The position numbers and the translations under genes are program-made. Shown one piece after another: positions 22,680 through 33,779 of a stretch of DNA of 64,000 bases. The stretch covers positions 22,007,464 through 22,071,463 of the forward strand of contig OZ024929.1 in assembly GCA_964017235.1 (NCBI GenBank), written 5' to 3'. This DNA comes from Sabellastarte sp. h YS-2021. Lineage: Eukaryota; Annelida; Polychaeta; Sabellida; Sabellidae. The number at the start of each line of letters is the position of its first letter. Position 1 is the stretch's first letter. The notes below the pieces were generated by a model. It was not told the origin of the DNA and did not search any database. It saw only the letters and a list, made by a program, of their open reading frames with translations.

Positions 22680-23620
22680 AAACAGTGATTTCTGGAAATG
22701 AAATCTTTGCATTGAAATAGTGGTGAAAGGTAATCAAAGAATTGTGACATTTTACAGTGTTGTCATGTTTTGTTGTTCTTAAAAACATGACCAAGTGGTG
22801 ACAATATAATATATTGTAGGAGTTAATCACTATTGATTGGACAAAAAAGCACTCAAGATCTTCCCAAATCAACCCCAACCATGAATACCGACCACCCGGT
22901 CAAAGACTTAATATAACTCAGAGGTCAAGGTGTTCTGGTCTACGGGGCAAATACAAAAGCAATTAACGGTTACTTTCAAGTTGTATCAGGAAAAGAGTTT
23001 CACTTTGCAAATTTATTTAACAATTACAGTAATAATTACAGTCAAGATACCATGATGGTTAAAAATACAATAATAATAAACAAAATGAAACTAGTCCAAC
23101 CACCTACCTAGTCATAGTCCTATCCACCTACTAGTTTGTCCACTCTGTCCAGAAATCTGTCCAGTGATCTGTCTGGTGTTCACCAACACAAAATCTCTGT
23201 ATCCAAGTGTTCCGTATGTCTGTAGAACTCAACTGGTTGCTCCCAAATATGAACAATGTTCGTTGATAAGCAACAATCCACTGTTCAGGATATCCAGCTA
23301 CTAAATCCAGTTCACTCCTATTAGATTTCACCACCTTCTGCATACAAGCAGTTTGTATCCACTTGACACACAGGCAAATAAATCCAGACAAATATCGAAG
23401 TTTTAGAGACGTATGTAGCACACATTATTTCAACACTAACTGTAATCGGGTCTTTTACCCTTAAAGTTTATTATAGCTGGTTCTGGAAACAATTATAAAC
23501 ACATCAGTACATTTCCAGGAAAAACAAATGCACAGAAGGTTCTAGAAGCTTAGCAGTATTTTCCCTTGACCTAAAAATAAATCACTCCAGTTGAGTACAA
23601 GACAGATCAGTGCTGACAAA
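22680..23620. other. Unidentified insert within the DIRS1 relic
   Basis: RT motifs A and C, normally under 100 codons apart, are separated here by about 1.2 kb. The intervening AT-rich block shows no similarity to RT in any frame that I can see. A 96-codon minus-strand frame (23131-23421) has no recognisable motif. Exact edges and target duplication were not determined. Confidence 0.45.
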
Positions 23621-24398
23621 GCCACTAATTCAAAATACAGAGAAAATCAATGATTCAGCATCCTTCTATATTAAAGGAACTCTTGACCTATACACAACTA
23701 TGCTCTGGTACAGTACCCTTACATGTAACAATGTACAAAAATCCACCAGTGCCTAGAAAACTGAATAATCTGTCAACGATGGATTTGTTTCCAAGACACA
23801 AAATCCCACTAGCTGTCTGTCAGAAGTTGGGAATCTCCAGCAGTCGAGGTGGACCCCAAGCAAGTTTTTGACTTTGTGGGTTGTCAGGATGAACTGTTTA
23901 AAGACCCACCACAGAAAGGTGACAGGCCATTGGTCTGAAAATAAAGTACCTGCTGTCAAGACAGTTTGTTCACTATGACAACTCGTGTTTCTAATAGGTC
24001 TGCTGACTGTCACAGAAAAGCAAGTGCCAAGGGCCTTCTTTACAGGGATCCAATTCAGTGGCACCTGAAAAGCAACTGACATGTGCCTAAGTCCCCAGAG
24101 AAGAATATTTCTGCCTTCAAGTCTCTCCACACTTGCACTGGTGGCTAGAGGAAACAAACATGCTTCCAGATGAACCTCTACATCCCTTAAACAGTCATGC
24201 TGTATAAATTATTACAGACATATCAATGGCAGATTGGAGAGCTCACTTAGGAGATTGCACTGCAAAAAGAGTTTTGTCAGTTCCAGAAAGCAAACTACAT
24301 AAACATCTTGGAACTGAAGGAACGTTTGAGCACTTGTGTTTCAGCCAGATCATTCTGATTGCCACAGACAACACCACAGTTGTATCCTGCATAATCAA

Positions 24399-24423
24399 GG
24401 GGGGGGGGGGGGGGGGGGGGGGG
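24399..24423 (+). repeat. Poly-G tract, 25 bases
   Basis: An uninterrupted G run inside the RNase H remnant, where family members have glycine codons. It creates the apparent poly-glycine or poly-proline frames on the two strands and is a potential G-quadruplex. Confidence 0.9.
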
Positions 24424-25204
24424 AAGTATGAGATCATGCTGTCTATGCCCTCCTGTGGAGGCCCCTCTTTGCTGCAAGCTCTGACAGATGATTTAAAAGC
24501 TTGGCATGTTTTGTGTCAACTGAATGTAACTGAAAATGAGGTGTCACAACACAAGACAGATTTTTCAGTCACTCCTCCAGGAGCCATTCAACCAGATCTG
24601 TAACTGGTGGTACCATTTCAAAATAGACTCGTTTGCCACCAGGTACGAACTGGAACTCAATGGATACTCACAGCCTATCTTAGGTGGGTCTGAATCTTTA
24701 TGCCTTCACTCAGTATCTTCTCTGGGCAAAGTGGTCAGCAAAATCATGAGCCACAATTGTAAAGTAATCTTAATAGCTCTGGGCTGGCCCAAAATGTCTT
24801 TGTTCTGTAACCTAGCAATGTTTTTCTCCCAGATACCTGTTAACCCAACTGTTCTAAGGGATTCTGCACAAGGACCTCAAACCTGAACATATATGATTGG
24901 CTACTAGAACAGTGACTATCAAAACAGCATAGCACCTCTGACCAAGTAGCAGCAGGAATTAAGGCTCCTCAGAGAAGCTCAAACAGAGTATCTATGAGGC
25001 TAAGTGGTCCATTTTGTCAGATGGTGTGAGTTAGATCCGATGGACTTCAAAACACCTTTTAAAACATGTCACATATTTCCTCCTACAGGAGAAAAGCCTG
25101 CAGGCCAGTACAATAGATAGATACAGGTTAGCCATTGCAGACAAGACCAGGAAATTCTATTCTCAACAGATGTGATGAGATTTTACAATCACCACTTTGC
25201 TTGT

Positions 25205-25440
25205 CAACACATATATGGAAGACTTAAAATATTAGAAATATACAGAAAATCTGAAGAAATTGTAAGCTTTTATCCCCAATTTTCATGCATTTACAGATTT
25301 TATACAGTATTAGCGATTACGTAGAGTAAATCTGCTATATTTTTGTTACGACAATTTATAACCTCAATCTTGCTTGTCAGCTCATATAATTTGAAGGAAA
25401 ACTTAAAATAACAAGAAACCTGAAGAAATTATAAGCTTTA
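25205..25440 (+). repeat. Imperfect direct duplication interrupting the recombinase remnant
   Basis: The phrase CTTGCTTGTCA...CATATA...AGACTTAAAAT...CTGAAGAAATTGTAAGCTTT occurs twice, about 180 bp apart, in AT-rich sequence. It breaks the DIRS recombinase reading between its N-terminal and catalytic portions. Confidence 0.55.
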
Positions 25441-26271
25441 ACTCATATTTTGTGTATTTGGCCACTTATATTGAGATGTCCATCCATGTTCTTTGGGGTG
25501 TACTAAAACGTGGAGTTCAGGAATCGGTACGGTTTTGCATTGGCAACCTGCGGATATACACATTAGACATTCTAAGAGAGTTCCTTTACCCTTCACCCAG
25601 TTTCTTATCTGAGAATCAACTAGCAAGAACCTAATAATGTGGCCTCAGTGGTCATTCCAGCCCTGGCTCCAGACAAATCTCTCAAGGAGGGCAGGTCAGT
25701 TTGCCCAATCAGAGCCTTTTGCTATTATCTGGACAAAACAAATATCCTGGGGGACAAGAAGATGCTTGTTTTTGTCTCATTCAATAAAGAATTTCAATAA
25801 GGATATCTTTTCTTCAACTCTTTCTTCTTGCATCAGGTGTCCAGTGTTACCATCTGTCTGACCAGAATCCTTTAGCTTGCATCAGGTAAAAGCTTGTGAT
25901 GTTAGAACCTTTTTCTTCTTGGAAGACCTTCCAAGGGGGGTCTCCTTAGAGCTAATTCTCTTGAGCTTGCTATTGGAAGTCCCACAACACCTTCACACAG
26001 TATTACATGAAGAATGTGGGCCATGGTCTGGCCTGACTGAACTTTTTCTCCTCAGTCCTGTGGTTGCTGCCCAGCATATTTGCCCCTAGACCTCAAATTT
26101 GTCGAGTGTTTTTCTACTATAGTGTGTTCAGTATTTGTTTAGTTTGATATAACTTTAAGGCTTAAATTAGCAATAAGATCCTTAATCTTCCTCTTGTACC
26201 TTTTACCTTAGAATCAGGAGTGTCAGGATTTAGGCCCCAGTTAACTTCATTATTAACCACCACAGGCTTTT

Positions 26272-27365
26272 TACCCCACAGCCCTTAAGGGCTGTCGGGG
26301 TATTGTTTTCACCCATGGTGTCCGGATGGGCGGGCGGGCGGCGGGAAAAAGTTTTTTCCGGGCTGTATCTCAGAAACCGTAAGGTGTAGGAAGTTGATAC
26401 TGGGTAGGGACATTGGTTAGGAGGTGTAGGTGTGCAACGTCATGGTCTGACCTTGATTTGACCTTGCCGTTGTGACCTTGACCTATAAAATCTTGTCCGG
26501 GCTATATCTCGGAAACTGTAAGGTGTAGGAAGTTGATACTTGGTAGGGATATTGGTTAGGGGATGTAGGTGTGCGACGTCATGGTGTGACCTTGATTTGA
26601 CCTTTGACCTTGCCGTAGTGACCTTGACCTATAAAATCTTGTCCGGGCTATATCTCGGAAACTGTCAGGTGTAGGAATTTGATATGTGCTAGGGACATTT
26701 GTTAGGGGGTGTAGGTGTGCAACGTCATGGTGTGACCTTGATTTGACCTTTGACCTTCCCGTTGTGACCTTGACCTATAAAATCTTTTCCGGGCTATATC
26801 TCAGAAACCGTAAGGTGTAGGAAGTTGATACTTGGTAGGGACATTGGTTAGGGGATGTAGGTGTGCGACGTCATGGTGTGACCTTGATTTGACCTTTGAC
26901 CTTGCCACAGTGACCTTGCCCTATAAAATCTTGTCCAGGCTATATATTGGAAAGCGTAAGGTGTAGGAAGTTGATATTTGGTAGGGACATTGGTTACGTT
27001 GGGATTTGACCTTTGACCTTGCCGTAGTGATCTTGACATATAAAATCTTGTTCGGACTATATTTCAGAAACCGTAAGGTGTGTGAAGTTGATACTTGGTA
27101 GAGACATAAAGAGTGTTGAATTTTAGTTTACTGATTAATGCTGTCATTTTGTTATTGAATTATCTTGTTTTAATACTTCATCTTTACATGCATTATCTTT
27201 CTTTTAAACATTATTTTCTTCATTTAAACATTGTTTGGAACTTTATATAACTGACAGTGCTCTGAAAGTATCCTGAACTTTGTACTGGTACAATACTTCT
27301 CATGGTGTTGAAAATATTTCCCTAGGCTGTGGGGTACAGGCATCTCTGATACTATTTTTCAAAAA
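26272..27365 (+). mobile_element. Family C element, complete copy
   Basis: The 5' hairpin at 26272-26302 has arms TACCCCACAGCCC and GGGCTGTCGGGGTA. A leader with CACCCATGGTGTCCG and GGCGGGCGGGCGG and an array of about five 146-bp units follow, some 139 bp because ACCTTTG is missing. The AT-rich tail ends in the inverted arm GGCTGTGGGGTA (27325-27336). The expected stem-loop GCATC-tct-GATaC comes next. It is non-coding. This is the best reference for the family in the window. Confidence 0.75.
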
Positions 27366-27728
27366 TCTTTGAGACTTGACTCTAATTCTCTCTTCCCTAT
27401 CTTTTGTTGAGGAAAAGGGGGAGGCACTCCATTCTGGCATTGTTTACCCAGCTATGCCTAGGGCCATCACATTTCGAGTGTGCCCTCCATGCACAGGTCA
27501 AAGTAATGGGTTATAACTTGATATAACTTGATACAAGTAGGAGTCTTTAACTTAGCTTTATAATTTTATATTGCTGTGGTAAGTCCCCATGTAAATATTG
27601 TAGCTATTTTTCTCAGGTCATAAATATTACAGGGTGTTGTACGGCCTGTGTCTCCAACTCAGCCGTCCTACCCCCCTTCCCCTTGAAAATTTCTCTAAGG
27701 CCATGTCATAGGGGTATTCTCATATAGT
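27366..27728. other. No feature seen between family C and family A copies
   Basis: Unique-looking sequence with no supported gene. It contains C-rich patches (CCACCATGC-like and CCCCCCTTCCCC) only. Confidence 0.4.
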
Positions 27729-30700
27729 TATATCCCCAGACGAAAGTCGGGGATATGTTGGATTCAGGTCCGTCGCGCCGCCGCCGCCGTAGAAATTTCC
27801 TTGTGGACGCGATAACTCAAAAAGGGATTAATATTTTTTTTTCAAACTTGGTACACATGTTCAGGATGCCCAAAGGAAGATCCCTATTTTAAGGTGACCT
27901 TAAACTCCCAATAATAAAGAACTTATGGCCACCTTAAGGTCAGAAATTGCACTTTTGACCACTTAGAGCCCTCTAGGTCACAAACTATGAGGCGTATCTG
28001 GCTTAAATTTTACCTGAGAACACATTAATATATTCTTAGTACATGTGCCGAAAATCAAGACTTTAAGTTGAGGAGAAAATTGTGTTTGGGGCCCATAAAG
28101 ACCCCACTTAGGACTTTTTTCCTAGATTTTTAACATATTTTGCCCTATAATTTGGAAGTGGTAATTCTGATGAGTCTCAAACTGCTCTGGGTGTAACTCT
28201 TATATGTAATCCTTGTCTGTGAAAAATTTAAAGGCTGTAGGTTTACCTGTTAGGCCGACTTGAGGTCTCAAAATTGCCCACAGAGACCCAATTTATGGAC
28301 TTTTTGCCACCTTCAAGCACTGTAGCTTTCAAACAATGTCTCTCATCTAAGTGAAATATCATCTGAGAATATATCAATATGTTTTTCTTGTATGTACTCC
28401 AAAATTTAGGCCTTTAATAGACATTTAACCCATGTATGAGGACCATAAATCCCCACCCGAGTGACCCTTTTTAGATATTTTTCACATATTTTGCCCTGTA
28501 ACATGGAAATGGTAAGTCTGAGAAGTTTCAAACTGTATTAGATACATATTCTATGTGTAATCTTAGTATGTGACAAATTTGAAGTCTGAAGCTTTAATTT
28601 GAAGGCAACATTGAGGTCTCTGACGGGCTCCCAAAGACCCAGTATTTGGACTTTTGCCACCTTTAAGCCCTGTGACTGTTAAACTATGTGACTGATAGGG
28701 CTGAAATCTCACCTGGGAATACATTATTATGTTCTTTTTACATGTGCCAAAAATCATGGCTTCAAGTAGACATTTAAACTGTGTATGAGGACCATAAAAA
28801 TTTTCTAAAAGCATATCCACCCTAGCCTGAATCATCCTCCTGGCGTTCTCCGTGGTGTTCGACCCCTGTTATGTCCCTGGACACAGAATTTTGTTGACTG
28901 CTTTTTGTTTTGTTGCGCCTTAGAGTCCTCTTGTTTGGGGAGATTAAGCGCTATAAAAGTCCAATTAGAATAGAATAGAATAGAATAAACACCCACCCGA
29001 GTGACCCTTTTAAGACATTTTTCACATATTTTGCTCTGTAACTTGGAAATGGTAAGTCTGAGAAGTTTCAAACTTTATTAGATATATATTCTATGTATAA
29101 TCTTAGTATGTGACAGATTATAAATCTGAAGCTTTAATTTGAAGGCCACATCGAGATCTCTAAAAGGCCCACAGAGACCCAATATTTGGACTTTTTGCCA
29201 CCTTTAAGCCCTGTGACTGTTAAACTATGTGATTGATGGAGCTGAAATCCCATCTGGGAATGCATTATTATGTCCTTTCTACATGTGCCGAAAATCAAGG
29301 CTTTTAGTAGACATTTAACCTGTGTATGAGGGCCATAAACACTCACCCAAGTGACCTTTTTTGACATTTTTTTCCGTATTTTGCCCTGTTATTTGGAAAT
29401 GCTTAGTGTGACAAGTCTTAAACTGTATTATATATAATTTTTGTTTGTTATGTTTGTCCCCCAAAAAGTTTCAGCTCTGTAGTTTAATTGCTAAGGTCTC
29501 TTTAACAATTGTAAAATGCCCACAGAGACCCAGTTTATGGATATTATACCACTTTAAAGCCCTGTAACTGTCGAACTATGTGGGTCATAGAGCTGAAATC
29601 TTTGAATTTTTCAAAGGAAGTGCCTGTCTATTTAAATTTTTATTAATAATGTTATGGCTATCTTAGGCTTTTAAGTACTTATTTTTGTGTGTTATCTGTG
29701 TGTCAGTTTTTAACTTTTTAAAATGAAACTGGTTAAACATATTCAAGTAGGCAAAATGGACACTGTTATTTTCTGGTGAGCTATAAGTCCAATATTAATG
29801 AAATTATAGCCTTATGTAGTAAAAATAGGGGATTTTTAACCCTCAACTAGCCCAGTTTTATTCAGTTTGCCTCAGTTAATTTTGACACAGTTCCTACAGT
29901 TACTAACTCATTTCAGTTGATAATCACATTCTTAAAATTCTCAATTCTGAATTATTATTATAAATCTGTTCTTGTGGTTTGATAATTTATATTTAATTCT
30001 GGAGGTATATAATTTTCCTGTTGGACATTCCTTATTTATATATTTGATTTTATTGTAGTGATAAGATTAACTGAGCTTTTTGTATTTGATTACCCCTTTT
30101 GTTTGTTTACCATTTGTGCTGTAGCACTCTCTTTGTAGTCCCACCCCCCCCATCCACCTCTGGGACCTCCAGCTATTGAGTGACACTAAATAAACAAAGG
30201 TATTGAATGATATCAAATGAGAAACAAAGAACCAGACTTTTCAGTGGGGTTGCAGATCTTCTGTAACAGTGAGAGAGGTGTGGAGAAGGGGAGAGGGGTG
30301 GGGTGGGGTTGGGAGATGGGGTTTGCTTCATTATCTAATAAGACAAAGGGGAGTCAGAACTGAGATTGTGTCACATATTTAGGTTGCATATATATGGACC
30401 ACATATATAGGAATTGAGGAAATGAATAACTGAAAAACAATGCAAATTCTAAAAATAATATAACAAAATAATAATATAAATAATATATAATTTTTAAATA
30501 ATATTTTATTTGTCAACAAATATAGAAACAGATATGCGCTTTTGGGATTATGAATCATTTAAATAGGTTCAGAGTCACCCTTTGCAGGAAGATATGCTCT
30601 TTTGGGATTATTAATTTGGAATGGACATTCAATCATCAATCATTTAAATACTTTGAAAATAGGTTCAGAGTTATCATTGCAGGAAGATTGAAAATATGCT

Positions 30701-30910
30701 CTGTTGAGTTATGTATTTGGCGTCTGGGGATACACCTTCTTCCTTGGGAAGATATAAACTTAGTAGATTGATGTGCTGAAGTTCATATAACTTTTCCCAA
30801 GATTTATGGCATACAACAAATGGCTTACATAAAAAATTCCCGATCAAAACCTGTGGCATGAGTGATGACCTGTCTGGGGATATGTTGGCGCCGAGTTGGC
30901 CCAATCTAGT
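27729..30910 (+). mobile_element. Family A element copy 2, complete
   Basis: The 5' hairpin at 27730-27756 has arms ATATCCCCAGAC and GTCGGGGATAT. A CpG-rich leader (GTCGCGCCGCCGCCGCCG) and the phrase ATAACTCAAAAAGGG...CAAACTTGGTACACATGTT follow. A roughly 350-bp array (landmarks 28304, 28654, 29195, the last gap widened by an insertion) precedes a long AT-rich tail. The inverted arm GTCTGGGGATAT lies at 30872-30883, the stem-loop TTGG-c-GCC-gagtt-GGC-CCAA at 30885-30904, and TCTAGTT after it. The ends are defined by comparison with copy 1. No coding capacity. Confidence 0.7.
28798..28990 (+). mobile_element. Non-LTR 3' end with (TAGAA)n tail inside family A copy 2
   Basis: About 190 bp ending in GATTAAGCGCTATAAAAGTCC and four TAGAA-type repeats interrupts a family A unit exactly within ATAAACACCCACC. 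The GCGCTATAAAAGT tail motif is typical of LINE or LINE-mobilised SINE 3' ends. Similar tails occur near 37630 and 39526. Confidence 0.6.
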
Positions 30911-31122
30911 TACTTACTGTAGTTGTTTCTTTTAGTATCCTTTATAAAGGCATATGATATCAGTTATTGATCAGTAATGTACCAGTTGTACATACTAGTA
31001 TATGTATGTCAATAATATTGTTTGATATTGCCATTAAATACTTATGGAAAACCTTGAGAAAATCTGGAAAAAATCATGGAAAAATCATGGAATTTCAAAA
31101 TGAAAATCTTGTGGCTACCCTG

Positions 31123-31755
31123 CCTTGCCATAGTGACCTTGACTGTTAAAATTTTATCCGGGCGATTTCTCTGAAACCACAAAGTGTCAGAAGTTCATAG
31201 TTGGTAAGGATATTGCTCAGGAGTTGTAGGTGTGCAACATTATTCTGTGGAGCTTGATTTGACCTTGTTATAGTGACCATGAGTTTTGAAATATTGTCTT
31301 GGCTATTTCTCGGATTCTGTAAGGTGTAGAAGGTTGATACTTGGTAGGGACATTGGATAGGGGGTGTAGCTGTGCATCATGGTGCGACCTGTCACTTTGG
31401 ATCTGCCAAAGTGTGTTCACCTGCCGTATTTGTGACACATTTCTTTCATAACAAAGATATGTGGATTGCTGCAACATATTATTATATATACTTTTACATA
31501 ATTGTGCTATTTTCATTGACAGCTGTTCTCCAATTAATAAATTGCACTGCTTCATAATTTTCAGTTTACTGATTAATGCTGTCATCTTGCTATTGAATTG
31601 TCTTATTTTAATACTCTATATATATCTTTATATTCATTCTTTTTTCTTAGATGTTATTTTCTCTACTTAAACATTTTTTGGACCTTTATACAAATTTCAT
31701 TGCTCTGAAAGTATCCCAATCTTTGTACTTTTTCCACCATCGTCACTTGTGTTAG
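31123..31755 (+). mobile_element. Family C element, right half
   Basis: It continues the unit interrupted at 21774, with two diverged units and then the typical tail (CTGATTAATGCTGTCAT; GAAAGTATCCCAATCTTTG). It lacks a recognisable 3' arm and breaks off near 31755. Confidence 0.65.
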
Positions 31756-31845
31756 GGCTGGGATTTTTAAAAGCGAGTCCCTGGAACTCATTCCCATGAA
31801 AAAAATTGAAATTGAGTCCCTATTCGAATCTGTCAGTCCAGTAAT

Positions 31846-33740
31846 TAAGTGGCCTGTCAGGGACGCTCATTTGTTTTCACTGAAGTTCGACTGATCGCCG
31901 CCACTGCAGGATTATGGCCTCCCTTGAATTACTTCTTGGGCTTTCAAATTTTTCTTTCCTTCTTATCTTTCTTTAAACTATAGGGGTTTATGTTTTTCTT
32001 TCTCCATGGATTATACTGAAAATAACGTCAGAAATTTCATTCAACTTTTGCATGTATATGTAACTGGACATAGGTAAGTGCCATGCAATAAGATGACCTT
32101 AAGCTCATAATAACAGAATGATATTCACTTTAAGTTTGGCAATTTTTGAAAAGTGTTTCAAATACTGTGCAATTCTAGGCATGTTTCAGTTGTGGATATA
32201 ACAAACCTTGGACAGAACCTTCCGGAAAAGATTACATTAAACTCCTTACGTTAAACTATTATTGACTTTAAGGTTGTGACGATTGTTTCAGTGTTTGGAA
32301 GATATTTGATGTGCTAAGATTGTTTCATCGATATTCATCATGTACATATATTTAGACAAAAGAATGGGTCTCTTTTGTAAGTTTACAATAAAACGCTGAT
32401 ATTTTAGGAACTTGTGAGTTTAAGGTTGTAACAGTGTGGTGTCACTCAGCTGTGATGGATCACCTATTAGATTAGCATCTTCTTCACACTTTGTTTCTGG
32501 AAAATATGTCAAAAATTGCTTATAGGATGAAATTCAAATTTGGTATGTGGGTGTTGCTGGTCATTGATATGTGCCTTATTTTAAGATGACCTTAAACTCC
32601 TACTGATAAAACATTTTTAGTGAATTTTACTTTTGCGAATTGTGGGCAGTAGCTAAGAGATGGCAACACAGATTCAAATCAATTTTGTAAGTGGGTGTAA
32701 ATGTTCTTTAAAATGTGGCCTATTTTAAGGTGACCTTAAACTCCTAGGGATAATATAACTATATTGAATTTAGATTTTCCAATTTCAGGAGAGTATTTCA
32801 AATCTGCAGGACAGATTTAATTTAAATTTGGTATGTTGACGAATCTAGTCCTGAAGGTGTGCCCTATTTTAAGATGACTTTAAACTCCCATGTGTAAAAG
32901 AATGTTACTGAGCCAACTTGTATGATTCCAAAAAGTAACCTTGAACAGAGTCTACATGATTAACATGACGTTAAACTCTTGACATTTGCATTGACTTACA
33001 TTCAGTTTAAGGTTAGGACAAATTTAAAAGATATTTTTATGGTTTCTTTGCTTTCTACATTCCTGCACACATTGGAGTGGCTTAGTTTTTTGGCAACACC
33101 TGACAACAAGTGTTGCCATGGCAACACTATGTTTCTTGGGCTTAAAAATCTTCATTGGGGTTCTTTGCATTTCAAACTCCTGCACACATTACCTGATTAA
33201 TTTTTCGGTAATACCTAGCCACAAGTGTTGCTATGGCAACACTTTTTTCTGTTTTGTGTACTCATATTTTTTGTGGGTTCTTTGCATTCCAAACACCTGA
33301 ATGAATAGGAGCTGGTTAGCTTTTCAGCAATATCTGGCAACAAGTGTTGCCATGACAACACTTTTTTCTGTTCCTAGGTTGTGGATATGAAAAGTCCTGA
33401 AGAAGACCTGTATGGTAAAGTGACCTAACACTTATGGGTCAAACTGGGGTCATAAAATAGCAGATTTTCTGTTTTGGCTTTATATCTACTTTAAAACTAC
33501 TCTTACAAACTATAGCATTAAATAAAATTATCTTTACCGAATTTATGACCATAGGAAACCAAATAAAGCTCACATTTTTCTTTTATGTTATTGCATAAAC
33601 TTCCACACTGCTTAATTTTAACTTTTTCTCTCAGTACTGCATGTTTTTCTTTTCAAAATCTTTTTCTATTTTATACTATAAAGCATCTAACCTTTTGGGG
33701 CACTTTGTTTTTGTTAGCAAAAACATTTTTCAGTTAAAAT
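31846..33740 (+). mobile_element. Family D element copy 3, diverged
   Basis: A decayed 5' hairpin lies at about 31846-31868 (right arm GGGACGCT) with a leader CGCCGCCACTG. Degenerate units share TATTTTAAGGTGACCTTAAACTCC. An X-box minisatellite (33060-33370) and one 158-bp unit (33427) follow. The tail is homologous to 13540-13700, with arm GGGGCACTT at 33697-33705 and a perfect stem-loop TTTTTG-ttag-CAAAAA. Its core differs from the other family D copies. Confidence 0.6.
33060..33370 (+). repeat. Three tandem units (115-119 bp) carrying palindromic X-box motifs
   Basis: AGTGTTGCCATGGCAACACT (33109-33128) is a perfect 20-bp palindrome. Near-copies with one or two changes lie at 33224-33243 and 33343-33362. 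The core GTTGCCATGGCAAC equals the canonical RFX (X-box/EF-C) binding palindrome. The units also share CACACATT and GGGTTCTTTGCATT. Confidence 0.8.
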
Positions 33741-33779
33741 TAATTGCTAACTTATACTGTATGTCTCAATATCACCTAG

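Larger units (their letters stand above)
22440..26095 (+). pseudogene. Decayed DIRS1-type retrotransposon (RT / RNase H / tyrosine recombinase)
   Basis: Fragments in all three + frames line up in DIRS1 order. RT motif A (LDFSNAHFHIPI) is at 22531-22566. The region after the catalytic YxDD block (RHKIPLAVCQKLG) is near 23797. RNase H (ADWRAHLGD at 24226; IATDNTTVVS at about 24355) and the post-RNase H segment (DSFATRY, LIALGWPKM, about 24630-24800) follow. The recombinase N-terminus (QEKSLQASTIDRYRLAIAD, about 25087) and its later parts (FLSENQLART near 25600, LDKTNILGDKK, terminal PVVAAQHI near 26060) complete the series. Many stops and frameshifts break it. About 0.95 kb of foreign sequence separates motif A from motif C, and a 250-bp AT-rich insert splits the recombinase. 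No Gag part is seen. It is a dead copy unrelated to the intact element at 49 kb. Confidence 0.82.
21775..31122. mobile_element. 9.35-kb composite insertion with 11-bp TIRs and 5-bp target duplication
   Basis: The ends are CAGGGTAGCCA (21775-21785) and TGGCTACCCTG (31112-31122), perfect inverted repeats. The duplicated target CCTTG lies at 21770-21774 and 31123-31127. Both ends carry TGGAAAAATCATGGAATTT close to the terminus, in the same orientation. The CAGGG terminus is hAT-like and a 5-bp duplication is known for some hAT groups, but no transposase was recognised, so the superfamily is uncertain. The interior is mostly other elements: a DIRS1-type relic, a family C copy and a family A copy. 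Either a shorter element grew by nested insertions, or an unusually large cargo moved at once. Confidence 0.7.

Noticed and set aside
23753-24157. 134-codon minus-strand frame
   Set aside because: It is antisense to the RT remnant, which explains the sequence better; no own motif.
24226-24603. 125-codon plus frame with a poly-glycine run and the opposite poly-proline frames
   Set aside because: The glycine/proline runs come from a poly-G tract; the rest is the RNase H part of the DIRS1 relic.
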